A stretch of 54,032 bases of DNA from NCBI GenBank assembly GCA_027596035.1, contig JADGJA010000057.1:1-54032 (forward strand). Direction: 5' to 3'. Of this stretch, positions 10,701 to 20,476 are shown in pieces. A program made the position numbers and the translations under genes. The notes under the pieces were generated by a model, which worked only from the letters and a program-made list of their open reading frames with translations, was not told where the DNA came from and ran no database searches. Numbering within the stretch: the stretch's first letter is position 1; every line of letters begins with the position of its first letter. The stretch is from Thoreauomyces humboldtii. Taxonomy: Eukaryota; Chytridiomycota; Chytridiomycetes; Spizellomycetales; Powellomycetaceae.

Positions 10701-13370
10701 CGGGCAGCTCAACCCCATTGCTTCCGCGGACCGGTGATAGCGGAGCCGAGTTTGCCGCTGACACCTGCGTGGGAAGCACCTCCGAGCTGGATTGCCCGCT
10801 GGATCGTCCGCTACCCGTTTCTCCAGAATTGGTAGACAGGGCCGACATTCGGCGGCTGGCGACCGAGGTTGGTGCCGATAGTCGCTATATCCAAGGTAAG
10901 TACTTTGTTCAACTATATGGCTTGCAGCGGCAGCAAAGTCTTCTCGAACCTTATCGGCGTCTTCCACCTCCTCTTTACTCGAATTGATCTCGGGATCCTT
11001 CTTTTCACGCTTTTTCATCCCCGCCAAACCTAGCAATGCGGCCGCGGACGTCCGCCGCGCCCCGGCAGCGTTAGAACCAGCCAGCGCCGCCGATATGGGG
11101 GATGCGGCATCAATTCCCAGTATGTAAGATAACTTTTGAGACTTGAGAGCCTCGCTGCGTCGCTTGGCATCCTGCGCTACATCAGTCTCTTGCGACTGTA
11201 GCGCAAGCATGTCGGTTGACGAAGGAAGACCTAGGAGCCCGGCCAGCTTTCCGCGTCTCTGATGATGCTGTTGACCAAGCTTAAAATGAGGACCATCTTG
11301 CATCGTACAACGACGGTCAAAGAATCCCTACCGCGTTCCGGAATAGGTATTTGTCGGTACGACTCCACAGAACAAACGGCGTATCCTCAGCCGCCATGAC
11401 TGTAACACTGCTTCCACCTAGAAGCAACGAGTTAATCGCCGCAGGATTGTCCAGAATGCCTGCCGAACGAACCGTCTCTGCATAACCGCCAGTCTTCGCC
11501 TTCGTCCTTGACCTCAATGGTCATGAGCACCTTCACCACCTCTTCCACGGTCGTATGCGACTCCACTAGGACCCAACGGGTCCTTCCAACTCTTTCATCG
11601 ACCACCACTGGAATAGACCATTTGACCTCACTTTTTCGTCGCAATCGCAGCTTGAGGGTGGAGGGAGCAGGAGGCGTTAGATTATCAACCGGCGTATTTG
11701 GATCAATGCGCATTTCTTGTAAGGCTCCTAGCAGCGCCATCCACCAAAAAGTCAGAACCCAGCTGAGTGTTATGGTTCCAAGATACCTTTGGTGCTCACC
11801 GTTGCCTCCAGTATCCATCCAAAACACTCGATAACTCTCTACCAACTCCACAAATCCCATTTTCGTGAGCGCTTCGGCGCGTACCTCGTTCACTGTTGTA
11901 TTTGGCGGAACCGTATACATGCTACAGCTGTCGTCCTCCAGGTACAGAAACACTGGGGTGGTACCCTGCGTTCTCACATGAGCTACCGGCATAAGTGGGA
12001 CGCTGTACAAAGCCGGTAGGGCTGGGGGTAATTGTTGTGGGATTGCTGTCGTATTGGCCGCCGATGTCTCTGGAAACATGCCCCCGGATGGCCATCTTAT
12101 AGCCAGCGGCGAGAATTGGAAGGCCGGAAGATCGTCGGTCGGAGAGGACGGCCCGGTGGCCTCGCCCTGGGCGCTCTGACTGGATCTCAAAACTTCCGAT
12201 CGCATTTTTGGCTTTTCAGATGGGTCGGAAGGCTGGCTTCGTAACGTCGTCAGAGGGGTGATAGGACTAGCCGCTGTTGTGTACAATGTGCTTCCAGCCT
12301 GTGATTCGATAGCGGACATGGCCAGGCTGCTTCGGCCAGATCCTTGAGCGCCGGAGTCTGGTCGCATGGGCAAAGTCTTTTGTCGCACGGCAATAGGACC
12401 CTTTCCCTGGTCCAGATGGCCGCTGCTGCCTCCACTGTATCCCGATATCGTAGCTCGCCCAATTATGGAGGCACCACTAGATGTTGTCTCCCCCATTTTT
12501 CCCTTGAGATACTGAAGTCGTTCCTGCAATGCGGTCGGACTGTCAAGTCCACCCGCCGTTCCAGGCGCTGATAGCGATCCCCGCGAATCCCCGCCCGTGT
12601 GAATGTGCAGCTGGGAGGCGAGCCGAGCCTGCAACTTGGATATTGATGCATTCACGGTTCCATTCGTGAGCAGCGCATTGCCTGGAGTAGCAGGAAGCTC
12701 CTTCTGAGGGTTGTCCACAGCCATCTGGGTTGCGGCCACCTCACCATCCTTGACGATGGTATGCTCAGTGGAAGTCTTGCGCAAGAGCAGCCGTTTGGCG
12801 AAGTGGGCATGAAGATCAAAATGTTCCTGAGTGCCTGGTCGGATCGTCTCGAGGTCCATATCGTTGTCATCGGACAGACGACGTTCTCTTGCGGAGGCAT
12901 CCGACAGCGAATCAGTCGAAGAAGTTGTCAGTGTTGGAGAAGGTTCGAATGCGTCCTTAACGTTCAGCGGAGAGCTTTTGACAAACGTGGGCTCCAGATC
13001 CTCCTCCTCCTGTAAGCCAGAAGCCTCGTTGCTTGCAGCACGCAGTGGAGCTGAAGGAGTCCTGCTCATCTGGCAGGTGTCGAAATCCAAGTGTGCAGTG
13101 AAGCGTGCCAACGAGGACTCTGGCGTTTCCCAGTCGTCTTTGTTATTGAGCAGGAGAGCCCTCACTGCAATTTGAATGGGATTCGACGATCAGGTCTGAC
13201 GTTGGTGGTTGGGGCAAACTCAGCAGACTATTGAATACCAGTAGGGGACGCCAGTCAAAGAGTCATCCGCCAAAAATAGCAGCGCACTCGGCCGTGCGAC
13301 ACTAGAGTAATGGGGCACAAGAAAAGTGGCTTACTTTGACCTGATACCTTTCCTCCGACCGTAAACTCAT
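7718..13370 (-). CDS. RA-RA-PH-AGC kinase fusion (AKT/PKB-like), about 1581 aa
   Basis: I chain these exons: 13370-13348, 13301-13239, 13160-11800, 11727-11513, 11475-11332, 11267-10950, 10884-10558, 10470-10351, 10280-10079, 10020-9908, 9841-8969, 8906-8572, 8511-8331, 8255-7932, 7864-7718. Phase is kept throughout. Domains in order are: a disordered Ser-rich N-terminus; a ubiquitin-like/RA region (about residues 430-600, ending KYLFRNA); a linker with KLAGLLG, KLSYILG and ALLGLAG motifs; KLADFFG; a second RA domain (about 860-955, ending NECFLFKQRP); KLAGFFG; a PH domain (about 1065-1180); and an AGC kinase with its C-tail to 1581. Kinase residues are intact: FAIK, YRDLKLEN, DFG, APE. The C-tail ends near a hydrophobic motif, ENFSF. 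RA domains bind Ras-type GTPases and PH domains bind phosphoinositides, so a membrane-recruited Ras/PI effector kinase is inferred. Uncertain spots are the 37-nt intron at 11512-11476 and the first two exons. Confidence 0.78.
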
Positions 13371-13511
13371 CGACACACCGGTGTCATCGTGCCTTGCTCA
13401 TCTGGCTTGAACTCCGGACATCGTTTCGCTGCGACAGTCAACAAGGTATGGAAGTCCTCCATTCCCCACCGTCCCGAAGCCAAGCTCATCCTGGCAGCAT
13501 CCCAATCAGCC
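13371..13511. promoter_or_regulatory. Short divergent promoter region
   Basis: Only about 140 bp separate the inferred ATG of the RA-PH kinase (minus strand) from that of the CCDC92-like gene (plus strand), so the two must share a bidirectional promoter or have overlapping 5' ends. No TATA-like element is obvious. This is inferred from geometry only. Confidence 0.35.
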
Positions 13512-14578
13512 ATGCCTGCTGCCGTCGCGTCTCCGCCCCAACCCCAAGCATCGGACTATAGTAGAGCATGCCGCAGCGGATTTCGTCCTCTGAGCAGCAC
13601 TGCTCCATCGCCGGCCTTCCCACAGCAACTGTCCGCTTCAAATCCTCAACAATACCAGCAGTCCGCGCCAGCTCCACAGGCGGTCGCTCGACCTCCTCAG
13701 CAAGCTCCCCCGCGGTCGGCTGCTCGCATCAGCGCGCTCGAGAAAACTATTGAGCACATGCAGGTCCAGCACGCAGCCATGCTGAGAGGGCTACACGATG
13801 AGATTGCACGGTTGCAGGGGCATTGTTCAGGTGCGTGGGAAAGCCAAGCAAAAAAAAAAACAAGCTGGCGATGTTGGCGTTAACGTGCGCGACTTGTCCT
13901 CCCTCAGATTTGAGCGTACAGCTTGTCAAAGCACAAGCTCATGGTGAGTTCTGGCTTGAGTTCTGGCATCAATAACCTCGGCGACGCTGTCAAACCAACT
14001 TGTTCCTTTTGACCGTAGCCATATCTCGTGCAACCACGCAGAAAGACCCGGTAGCTGTTCCAGCAGAACAGCTCTCGCGCAGAAGGAGTCAAGATGATAT
14101 TTTCGCAGATGCTGCCTCGGACGACAGTCAGGAAGAGTACGATGGCACCTTCGGAGGGGCACAGGACAGGAACTTGGACAAGAATTCCGCGGTTCTGCCA
14201 CCACTTAGCAATCGAGGACGCAAGCTGCCTGCAGGTCGAGGTGCCGGAAGTAGCGCAAGAACGCCGCACCCACCGTCGGACCCCGCTCCTCGAGGGCCAT
14301 CTGTGCTACGAAAGTCTTACACTAATCTGGGTGGCGGGGGCTCAACAATCCCAGCAGCCTCGTCACTTGTCCTGCGCTCCTCCCAGTCTCGAAGTACCGC
14401 GGCGCTGGCCGCTGAGGTGATCCTTGAACTGGGGGCCCAGGCCAATCTGACTGCTGCCCAAGTCGTATCTGCGTCGGCCGGCAAGCGCAGCCTGCAGGTA
14501 TTACCGCCGATCCGATACATTGACGATACGACCGAGACTGGGGATAGCGATGCTTCTCTCGGCTCTTCGGACGCATAG
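13512..14578 (+). CDS. CCDC92/CCDC74-type coiled-coil protein
   Basis: Exons 13512-13830, 13908-13943 and 14019-14578 join in phase to 304 residues; the 36-nt second exon completes the conserved segment. After a Pro/Gln-rich N-terminus comes a coiled coil containing ALEKTIEHMQVQHAAMLRGL and then HDEIARLQGHCSDL. This matches the pattern H-x3-L-x-GLH-x-EI-x-RLQ-x-HC-[TS]-DL that I know from animal CCDC92. The remainder is Ser/Arg-rich, with SRRRSQDD and a C-terminal LPPIRYID. Animal CCDC92 proteins localise to centrosomes and cilia, so a basal-body or microtubule role is plausible if the organism makes a flagellum. The frame is open upstream, but 13512 is the first in-frame ATG. Confidence 0.72.
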
Positions 14579-14898
14579 AAGACTCGTGTATCCTTTCAAT
14601 ATATCATCTATGTTCAGAAACAGACCTTGTCACTACATTGCTTGCAAGTGGGCATGCCCAGGTGCCGTCGAGGTGCCGCCGAGTGGCGCAACGAAAAGCT
14701 GTCGACCTCAACCTCGCTCCTCGACAGACGCTCAGACAGACGCGTCGCGCTCCTGGGCAGAGGCAGGCATCAGCGGGCGGACCGACGTACTTTTGTCCTG
14801 GAGGATGAAGCCCGCATTTGCACTTGGAATCTACATCGTGCTCTAGTTCCGCACAGTATTCATTTCCCGAGCTTAGCGATCCCGTTCCATTCGACCTC
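14579..14898. other. Intergenic spacer upstream of the GDE1-type gene
   Basis: This 320-bp spacer lies between two plus-strand genes. Overlapping short frames on both strands have no recognisable content. It presumably holds the 3' UTR of the coiled-coil gene and the promoter of the SPX gene. Confidence 0.4.
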
Positions 14899-17800
14899 AT
14901 GAAATTCGGAAGGACTTTGGCAAACTATCAGGTCCCGGAATGGTCAAAGTGAGTTGACATTGCCAGTACCGGGTGTGAAAATTGCACCCTGTCCTCCCTG
15001 TTCTGACCGGCCCGATCAAGTCAATATCTCGCCTATAAGGCACTTAAGCGACTGATCAAGCAGGCTAGGCGGTCTGCTACGCCGCTTGGCGGAGTCGGAG
15101 AAACAAGCAATGACACGTCCCAGGACGTCCAAAGAGGTTGGCACAGACTCACAAGTCCAAGTCGAGAAAGGGAACGGGCTTGGTGACGCTGAATCGTCTT
15201 TTCAATGACAGCCTTTATCAAGCTTGTTGCGTCTGAGGCGCTGAAAGTCAACGCGTTCTTTATCAATCAGCGGTCCATCACAGAACGCCGGATTCGAAGC
15301 AGTGAGATGCTTCGCCGTTGTGATTGAGTGGGATCCACCCGGCGGTCGTCTAATCTCACATTCCGAAATTAGGCAAGGAACGGCTAGAGAAGCCGGGAGC
15401 ATCAGCGTATGCCGATGAAGAGTTGGTGGAAGCCATTAACGAGATCAGAGTCTACCTGTACCTGGTTTTAAGATACGTGGAAATGAACAAGACCGGTATG
15501 GCGGCGAGTGCGGTACTCCCATGAACGTACCTCATCTGCTGCCAACCAGGCTTCCGAAAGATCTTGAAAAAGTTTGACAAGAAGCTTGCTACCAACCGTA
15601 GCGAGGCTCTGTGGAGTGAAAACCTCAGTTCGCTTGCATTCTGTACGGATACCTCGATGGAGAATATGTTACAGGGGAGTGGGCAGCGAAAGATAGATTC
15701 TCCAGAGAATGTCATCCGAACTCACCCTACGGATCGGGCCATATTAGATAGTAGATGGACTGGATGAGAAGGCCAAAAACCTTCAACTCACAGCTGAAGT
15801 GAACGGACATCCACTGCCATCCCCCGATACCCAGTATCTGTTTCCCGAAGAAGTCAGCAAGGCATTGGATAGCGATGATACCACGCGGCTCTGCATGGTG
15901 TTGGAAAAAATTCGAACTCCTACTCCTGGACAACCTATCACGGAAGATGAGGTACGATCAAAAGCAAAGCATTGTGCGCTTTCGTGGGCTTCGCCTGGTA
16001 TTCATGGCTTTGGGTTATAGGAGCGAGATATGCAGGCTTCTATACTCCTAAAGGCTTGCCAGAAGAAAGCACGTCGTTGCATCGATCTGCTTTTGAAGAC
16101 ACCGGACCTTATCAGCACGCCGCTTCCTGCGGACATAAACCAAAGGACGATTATTCACCGATTGGTGATTCTGGGTGCCGCCATAAGATCGAGGAATGGC
16201 GACGTACGACAGACACCTTCACTGATAGACAAAGATGACCCTACACTCCTTCGCTATCTTCTGGAACGGGTAGCCCCAGACGTGGCGGAAAGGGCTCTTA
16301 AAGTGCGCGACTTTCTCGGACGTACTGCACTTCACTACACCGCGTTGTACGGTTTACCGCGGACTGCCGAATCTCTGATGCACTTCCTGCCGTTCGGAAG
16401 GATCGAAAGAAGCTGGTCTGATGACGATGGACACTCTCCCCTTTTTTACGCAGTTGTACGCGGGTTTGTGGATGTTGTACTGTTACTTCTCAAGACGTGG
16501 AGCAACGTAGATGATCTCGGCGATGGTAGGGCACTTTCAATTACGGCTGCGCGAGAACTGCTTTCTTACCTTTTCGCCAAATTTGCTAGCTAGGATAAAC
16601 GAGTATTATTCGTTTCCAGACCTTCGTCATCTGGTACCAGGCTCGGTCACTCAGCAAGTTAACGCGTCCGGTGATGTCGGGCCCGCCCATCATGCTTTCA
16701 TCACGTCGAGAATGGCAAGCTCTTCCTTGACGGATCTGTTCTCCCCGCCGGGAAGATTGGGCGTGAGCACGCCGTTAGCCCTGGCCTGTACGTATGGTTA
16801 CTCAGCCATTGCCAGGGTCTTGCTTGAGCACGGTGCTGATGCCAACTGGAAAAACGAGGATGAAGAGGTACGTGAGCTGGGCTGTTCACTTGACTGATCG
16901 CAGTTGCTAATACCACCGGTTTCGCAGACTGTGTTACATCTTTGTGCTCGAGGCGGGCATATCGACTGCCTCAAGCTTCTCCTTGGTCAGGTGGATAGCG
17001 TAGCATGGAAACCCTCAGATGTCGACATCACCGATCGTGCCTTCGGACGGACCGCTCTCTTTTTGGCGGGTAGCATCTTTCGCTCGCCGTCCGATTCAGC
17101 TTATGAGAAGACTGACAGATTACGATTATAGCTATGGAGGGACAGATCGAAAGTGTCAGGGCACTCCTTGCGGCCGGGGCAAACCCGCAAATCGTAGACT
17201 CGGGCTCGTTAAACCCGCACGAGCACGCAGGTATGTCGGAAGTCTAGCACGGATGTTCAAGCCTATTTACCTCTTCTCTCAGTATTTCGGGCACACACTG
17301 AAGTGGCAGAACTCTTGCGCCCTCACATTCCTGCGCAAGTGCCTCAATCGAGCAAACTCAGTTCTGTGGCGCAAGCGGTAGTTGTTGAACGAGCTTATGG
17401 TCACAAGTATCTTAAGGGCCAGTCCATGATTCGCGTGTACCTAGGCTCCACGGACCTTCGACGCCAGATGGCCCCGGTCCAGCTCGACGAGAAGCGCATC
17501 CCTTCTCAGATGGCCCCGGGGACTTTTTGCCTGAAAGTCTCGGCACTGGGCGCTACCGGCGAGCCCGTGGTTTTTGACCTGCCACTTCTTGAGACGGTCC
17601 CTGATCCAATTGTTTTCTACGCCGAAACGCCCGAGGCTGTTTCTCTTCAATTTGACATATACCCGGCTTACGGAGACGCGTCAAAGAAGAATCGATTGAT
17701 TGGGAGAGCGAGTGCGTTGCTCTCCACCACGAAGACTTCATTGTGGCAGGAGAAGGGTCCACTTGGGGGATCAATCGAGGTCCCCATCATGGGTGCGCAG

Positions 17801-19493
17801 AACCTCGATATCATCGGGCGGGTTCTTCTCGAATTTGTAGTTGTGAAACCATTCGTGCACAGCAACTTCAAAGGGGAAGGTGCTCGCACATGGAGGTCGG
17901 ACAAGACGAAGGTGAGAACGAATCACGCGCTATCCAAGCTTCCATAGATAAGCTTTGCTAACGGATCTGGGTGGTAGCTCGTTGGACATCGCGGGATGGG
18001 AATGAATAAAGCGGCGCACGTGGCGGATGGTAGAGGACACCTGCAGCTCGGCGAAAATACGCTCCTCTCATTCATTACCGCTGGCGCCCTCGGCGCTGAA
18101 TATGTTGAATTTGGTAGGTATCACACGGCCGCAGTTCGCTGTGGTCAACGATTGACAGTTTTCACACCCTCTGCAGATGTTCAGCTTACCAAAGACCTTG
18201 TACCGGTTCTCTATCATGATTGTATGTGCCCACCTTGCCTCGATCAGAAAAGTTTTTGGCTCTCGTCTGATTCAGTCGTTTTCTTAGTCCGAGTTTCTGA
18301 GACTGGTTACAGCCTACCCTTAGCATCCTTGACCGCGTCCGAGTTCCTTAGCTTGCGACCGAAGGAACGCCCCGCAGGTCGTCATGCGCGTCATCGACGA
18401 GATAATGGGAATTTGAATGTGCCCGTTGCGGCCGCGACGGATGCCTCCAACGCGCCGCTTCGTCGCACCATGAGCATGAGCGATGCTCGTTTTACAGTGG
18501 CGGACGCACAGCAGAAGTTGGCGACTGTATTAGGGGCTGGGGGAAGATCCACTGCACCGTCAGATGCAGAACACAGTGATGCTGGAAGCGAAGGTTCCCA
18601 GCCATCGCTGCTCACGAAAGAGGTCCCGACTGGAACGTGGCCGACAAAAGGCAACGGAGATGGGTCGATTCAACTGCCCTTTGCAACGCTGGAAGATGCC
18701 TTGAAGGTGGGTCTTCCTGCTTTCTGACTCCCCTTTTGAGCGAGTACAAGCAATCTGGCTGAGACCTATCATTAGAACGTGCCAACGAAGATTGGATTCA
18801 ACGTGGAGGTTAAATACCCAAATCTTGAAGAGGCTGAGATTCATAACCTTCAGAACGCAGAGATCAATTTGTTTTGTGACCGAGTGTTGGAGGTCATCTT
18901 CGATTGCGCCGCAGATCGGTATGAACCGCTTGACGCTTACGTTGTTGACGACAACACTTTTGCTCTGTCTGACTTCCCGCTGGTTTCTTCGTAGCAATAT
19001 CTACTTTTCCTCCTTCCATCCCGAAGTCTGCTGGATGCTCAGCATGAAACAGGTATATAGACTGTCGCTTGGGACTGACCTACGTTACGTCAAATCACTT
19101 ACGCTCCGCACCTCGCAGAATCATTATCCCGTTTTCTTTCTGACGGAAGGCGGCACTCAACATACTTACGATGCCCGCTGTAATACTCTTCTTGACGCTG
19201 TGCGGTTCGCTACCCGATCAGGTTCGTAGAAGACCTATGTCGAAGCTCTTCCGCATCTGAAACTCATATGCCGGGTATTACCAGGCTGTCTCGGCATCGT
19301 GACCGCAGTCAACCCAATCTTGCAGGCCCCTGGCCTGGTACGAGCAATCCGCGAGTCGGGTCTCCTGCTCTTCACCTACGGTGCCGCCAATAACCTCGTT
19401 CAGAACGTAAGGCTGCAAAAGGAAGTCGGCGTCGATGCCGTTATCGTGGACAAAGTAAAAAGTGTCTGGTCCGAAATACATAGAGAGGAGTAG
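14899..19493 (+). CDS. GDE1: SPX-ankyrin-GDPD glycerophosphodiesterase
   Basis: Eighteen exons sum in phase to 1157 residues, close to yeast Gde1: 14899-14948, 15021-15136, 15212-15301, 15373-15495, 15550-15678, 15752-15951, 16021-16525, 16590-16867, 16928-17069, 17132-17230, 17283-17911, 17978-18113, 18177-18221, 18288-18706, 18776-18918, 18995-19052, 19119-19221, 19285-19493. The SPX domain starts at the first residue (MKFGRTLANYQVPEW) and includes NKTGFRKILKKFDKKL, the inositol-polyphosphate-binding basic helix. Ankyrin repeats follow (GRTALHYTALYG, TPLALACTYGYSAIARVLLE, TVLHLCARGGHIDCLKLLL). The GDPD domain keeps GHRGMGMN, LGENT, VEFDVQLTKD and LYHD, the residues of the HR...ExD...H active site. 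It should therefore hydrolyse glycerophosphodiesters such as glycerophosphocholine, releasing glycerol phosphate, and the SPX domain suggests phosphate control. The related regulator Pho81 has a similar layout, but the intact site favours an enzyme. Confidence 0.9.
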
Positions 19494-19609
19494 CCTCATC
19501 TTTTAAGAGGGGTTCACGGACACTGTTTGTCTTCTGATTTTCTTAGTTTACTTTCTCTTTTATTCAATTGTACGTTGTAGAATAAGGAACGCTGACTGAG
19601 TTCTATGGC

Positions 19610-20239
19610 TCAACTGGGAGGGGCAGACTCCTTGAAAGCAGGTCGCTCCGCATAGCGCGCATACCAATCTGCCAACCTTGGCACACCACTACGCCAGCCT
19701 CTGTGCGAGTGCCGAAAGTCAAGGTAGCCCAGAGCGCAGGCCACCGTGATCTCACCGATGTTGGTGGGACCGTCGCCACTGCCCAACTCTCCGGCGTCCA
19801 ACGACTTCAAAGCGCGAGCAATCTTCTCCCACTGACCGTCCAGGAAAGGTTGGTGGACCTTTTCGACGGGCCTAAGATCGAGGCGTTTCTCGTACATGGA
19901 GGCCACGGCCGCATCCAGAATTCCGTTTCCCAAAGCCGTCATCGTCAAGGTTTTCCACTTCGCTGCTCCGCCCTTTGGAAACAGCGTGGTTCCTGCCAGA
20001 TCGTCCAGGTACTCGCAGATGACGTTGCTATCATAGACGGCTTCTCCCGTGGGAAGCACAAGTGTTGGGATCTTGCCGAGAGGATTTTGCTCTGCAACGA
20101 TTGCGGTGTCAAGCATGGCTCCCGGAAGAGGACTGACTCTCGAAGGGGAAAGTTGAAGCTTGTCAAAAAGACCGACCTCGCGGGCAGTCACAACGACCTT
20201 GCGAACGTAAGGTGAGAGAGGCGAGTAAAACAGCTTCAT
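19610..20239 (-). CDS. Glutathione S-transferase-like protein
   Basis: A single exon of 209 residues starts at the ATG at 20239, where the GST N-domain begins directly (MKLFYSPLSPYVRKVV). The thioredoxin-like half has the cis-Pro segment GKIPTLV and the glutathione-binding YDSNVICEYLDD, where the Asp-Ser pair is usual. An all-helical C-domain follows (NIGEITVACALGYLDFR, with the family's conserved N-capping Asp position replaced by Glu, and ending in LADWYARYAERPAF). It resembles the bacterial/fungal YibF-type GSTs. The likely role is glutathione conjugation or reduction in the cytosol; the substrate is unknown. The frame is open for 75 codons upstream, but that part is proline/histidine-rich. 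It is divergent from PRMT5 with only 237 bp between starts, and its stop lies about 115 bp from that of GDE1. Confidence 0.85.
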   Translation of the reverse strand: MKLFYSPLSPYVRKVVVTAREVGLFDKLQLSPSRVSPLPGAMLDTAIVAEQNPLGKIPTLVLPTGEAVYDSNVICEYLDDLAGTTLFPKGGAAKWKTLTMTALGNGILDAAVASMYEKRLDLRPVEKVHQPFLDGQWEKIARALKSLDAGELGSGDGPTNIGEITVACALGYLDFRHSHRGWRSGVPRLADWYARYAERPAFKESAPPS

Positions 20240-20476
20240 GGCGTGCTTGGGAATCCGAGGAGGTGGCGGTGGAGGATCGATCCTGTATTCCCGGACTACG
20301 AGGTTGGCAGCGAGCGTTAAGGCTTGTCGATGCAACGTTAGCGATGATGATGGGCGCTGATGATGGGCGGTTCCTGGATGATGGGCAGATGAACGCGTGG
20401 CTGTGCACGGTAGTTCTGCTCCTTCCTGGAAAGGGGCGCGCAGCAAGAAAAACTCTGCTCTCACGCTCTCTACAAC

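Noticed and set aside
10503..11303. Separate small genes within the kinase locus
   Set aside because: The neighbouring frames connect by in-phase GT-AG introns (10949-10885, 10557-10471, 10350-10281, 10078-10021), and domains are split across them, so they are exons of one gene.
14899..19493. Pho81-type CDK inhibitor instead of a phosphodiesterase
   Set aside because: The SPX-ankyrin-GDPD layout is shared, but the catalytic HR, ExD and downstream His are present with Gde1-like spacing, favouring an enzyme.
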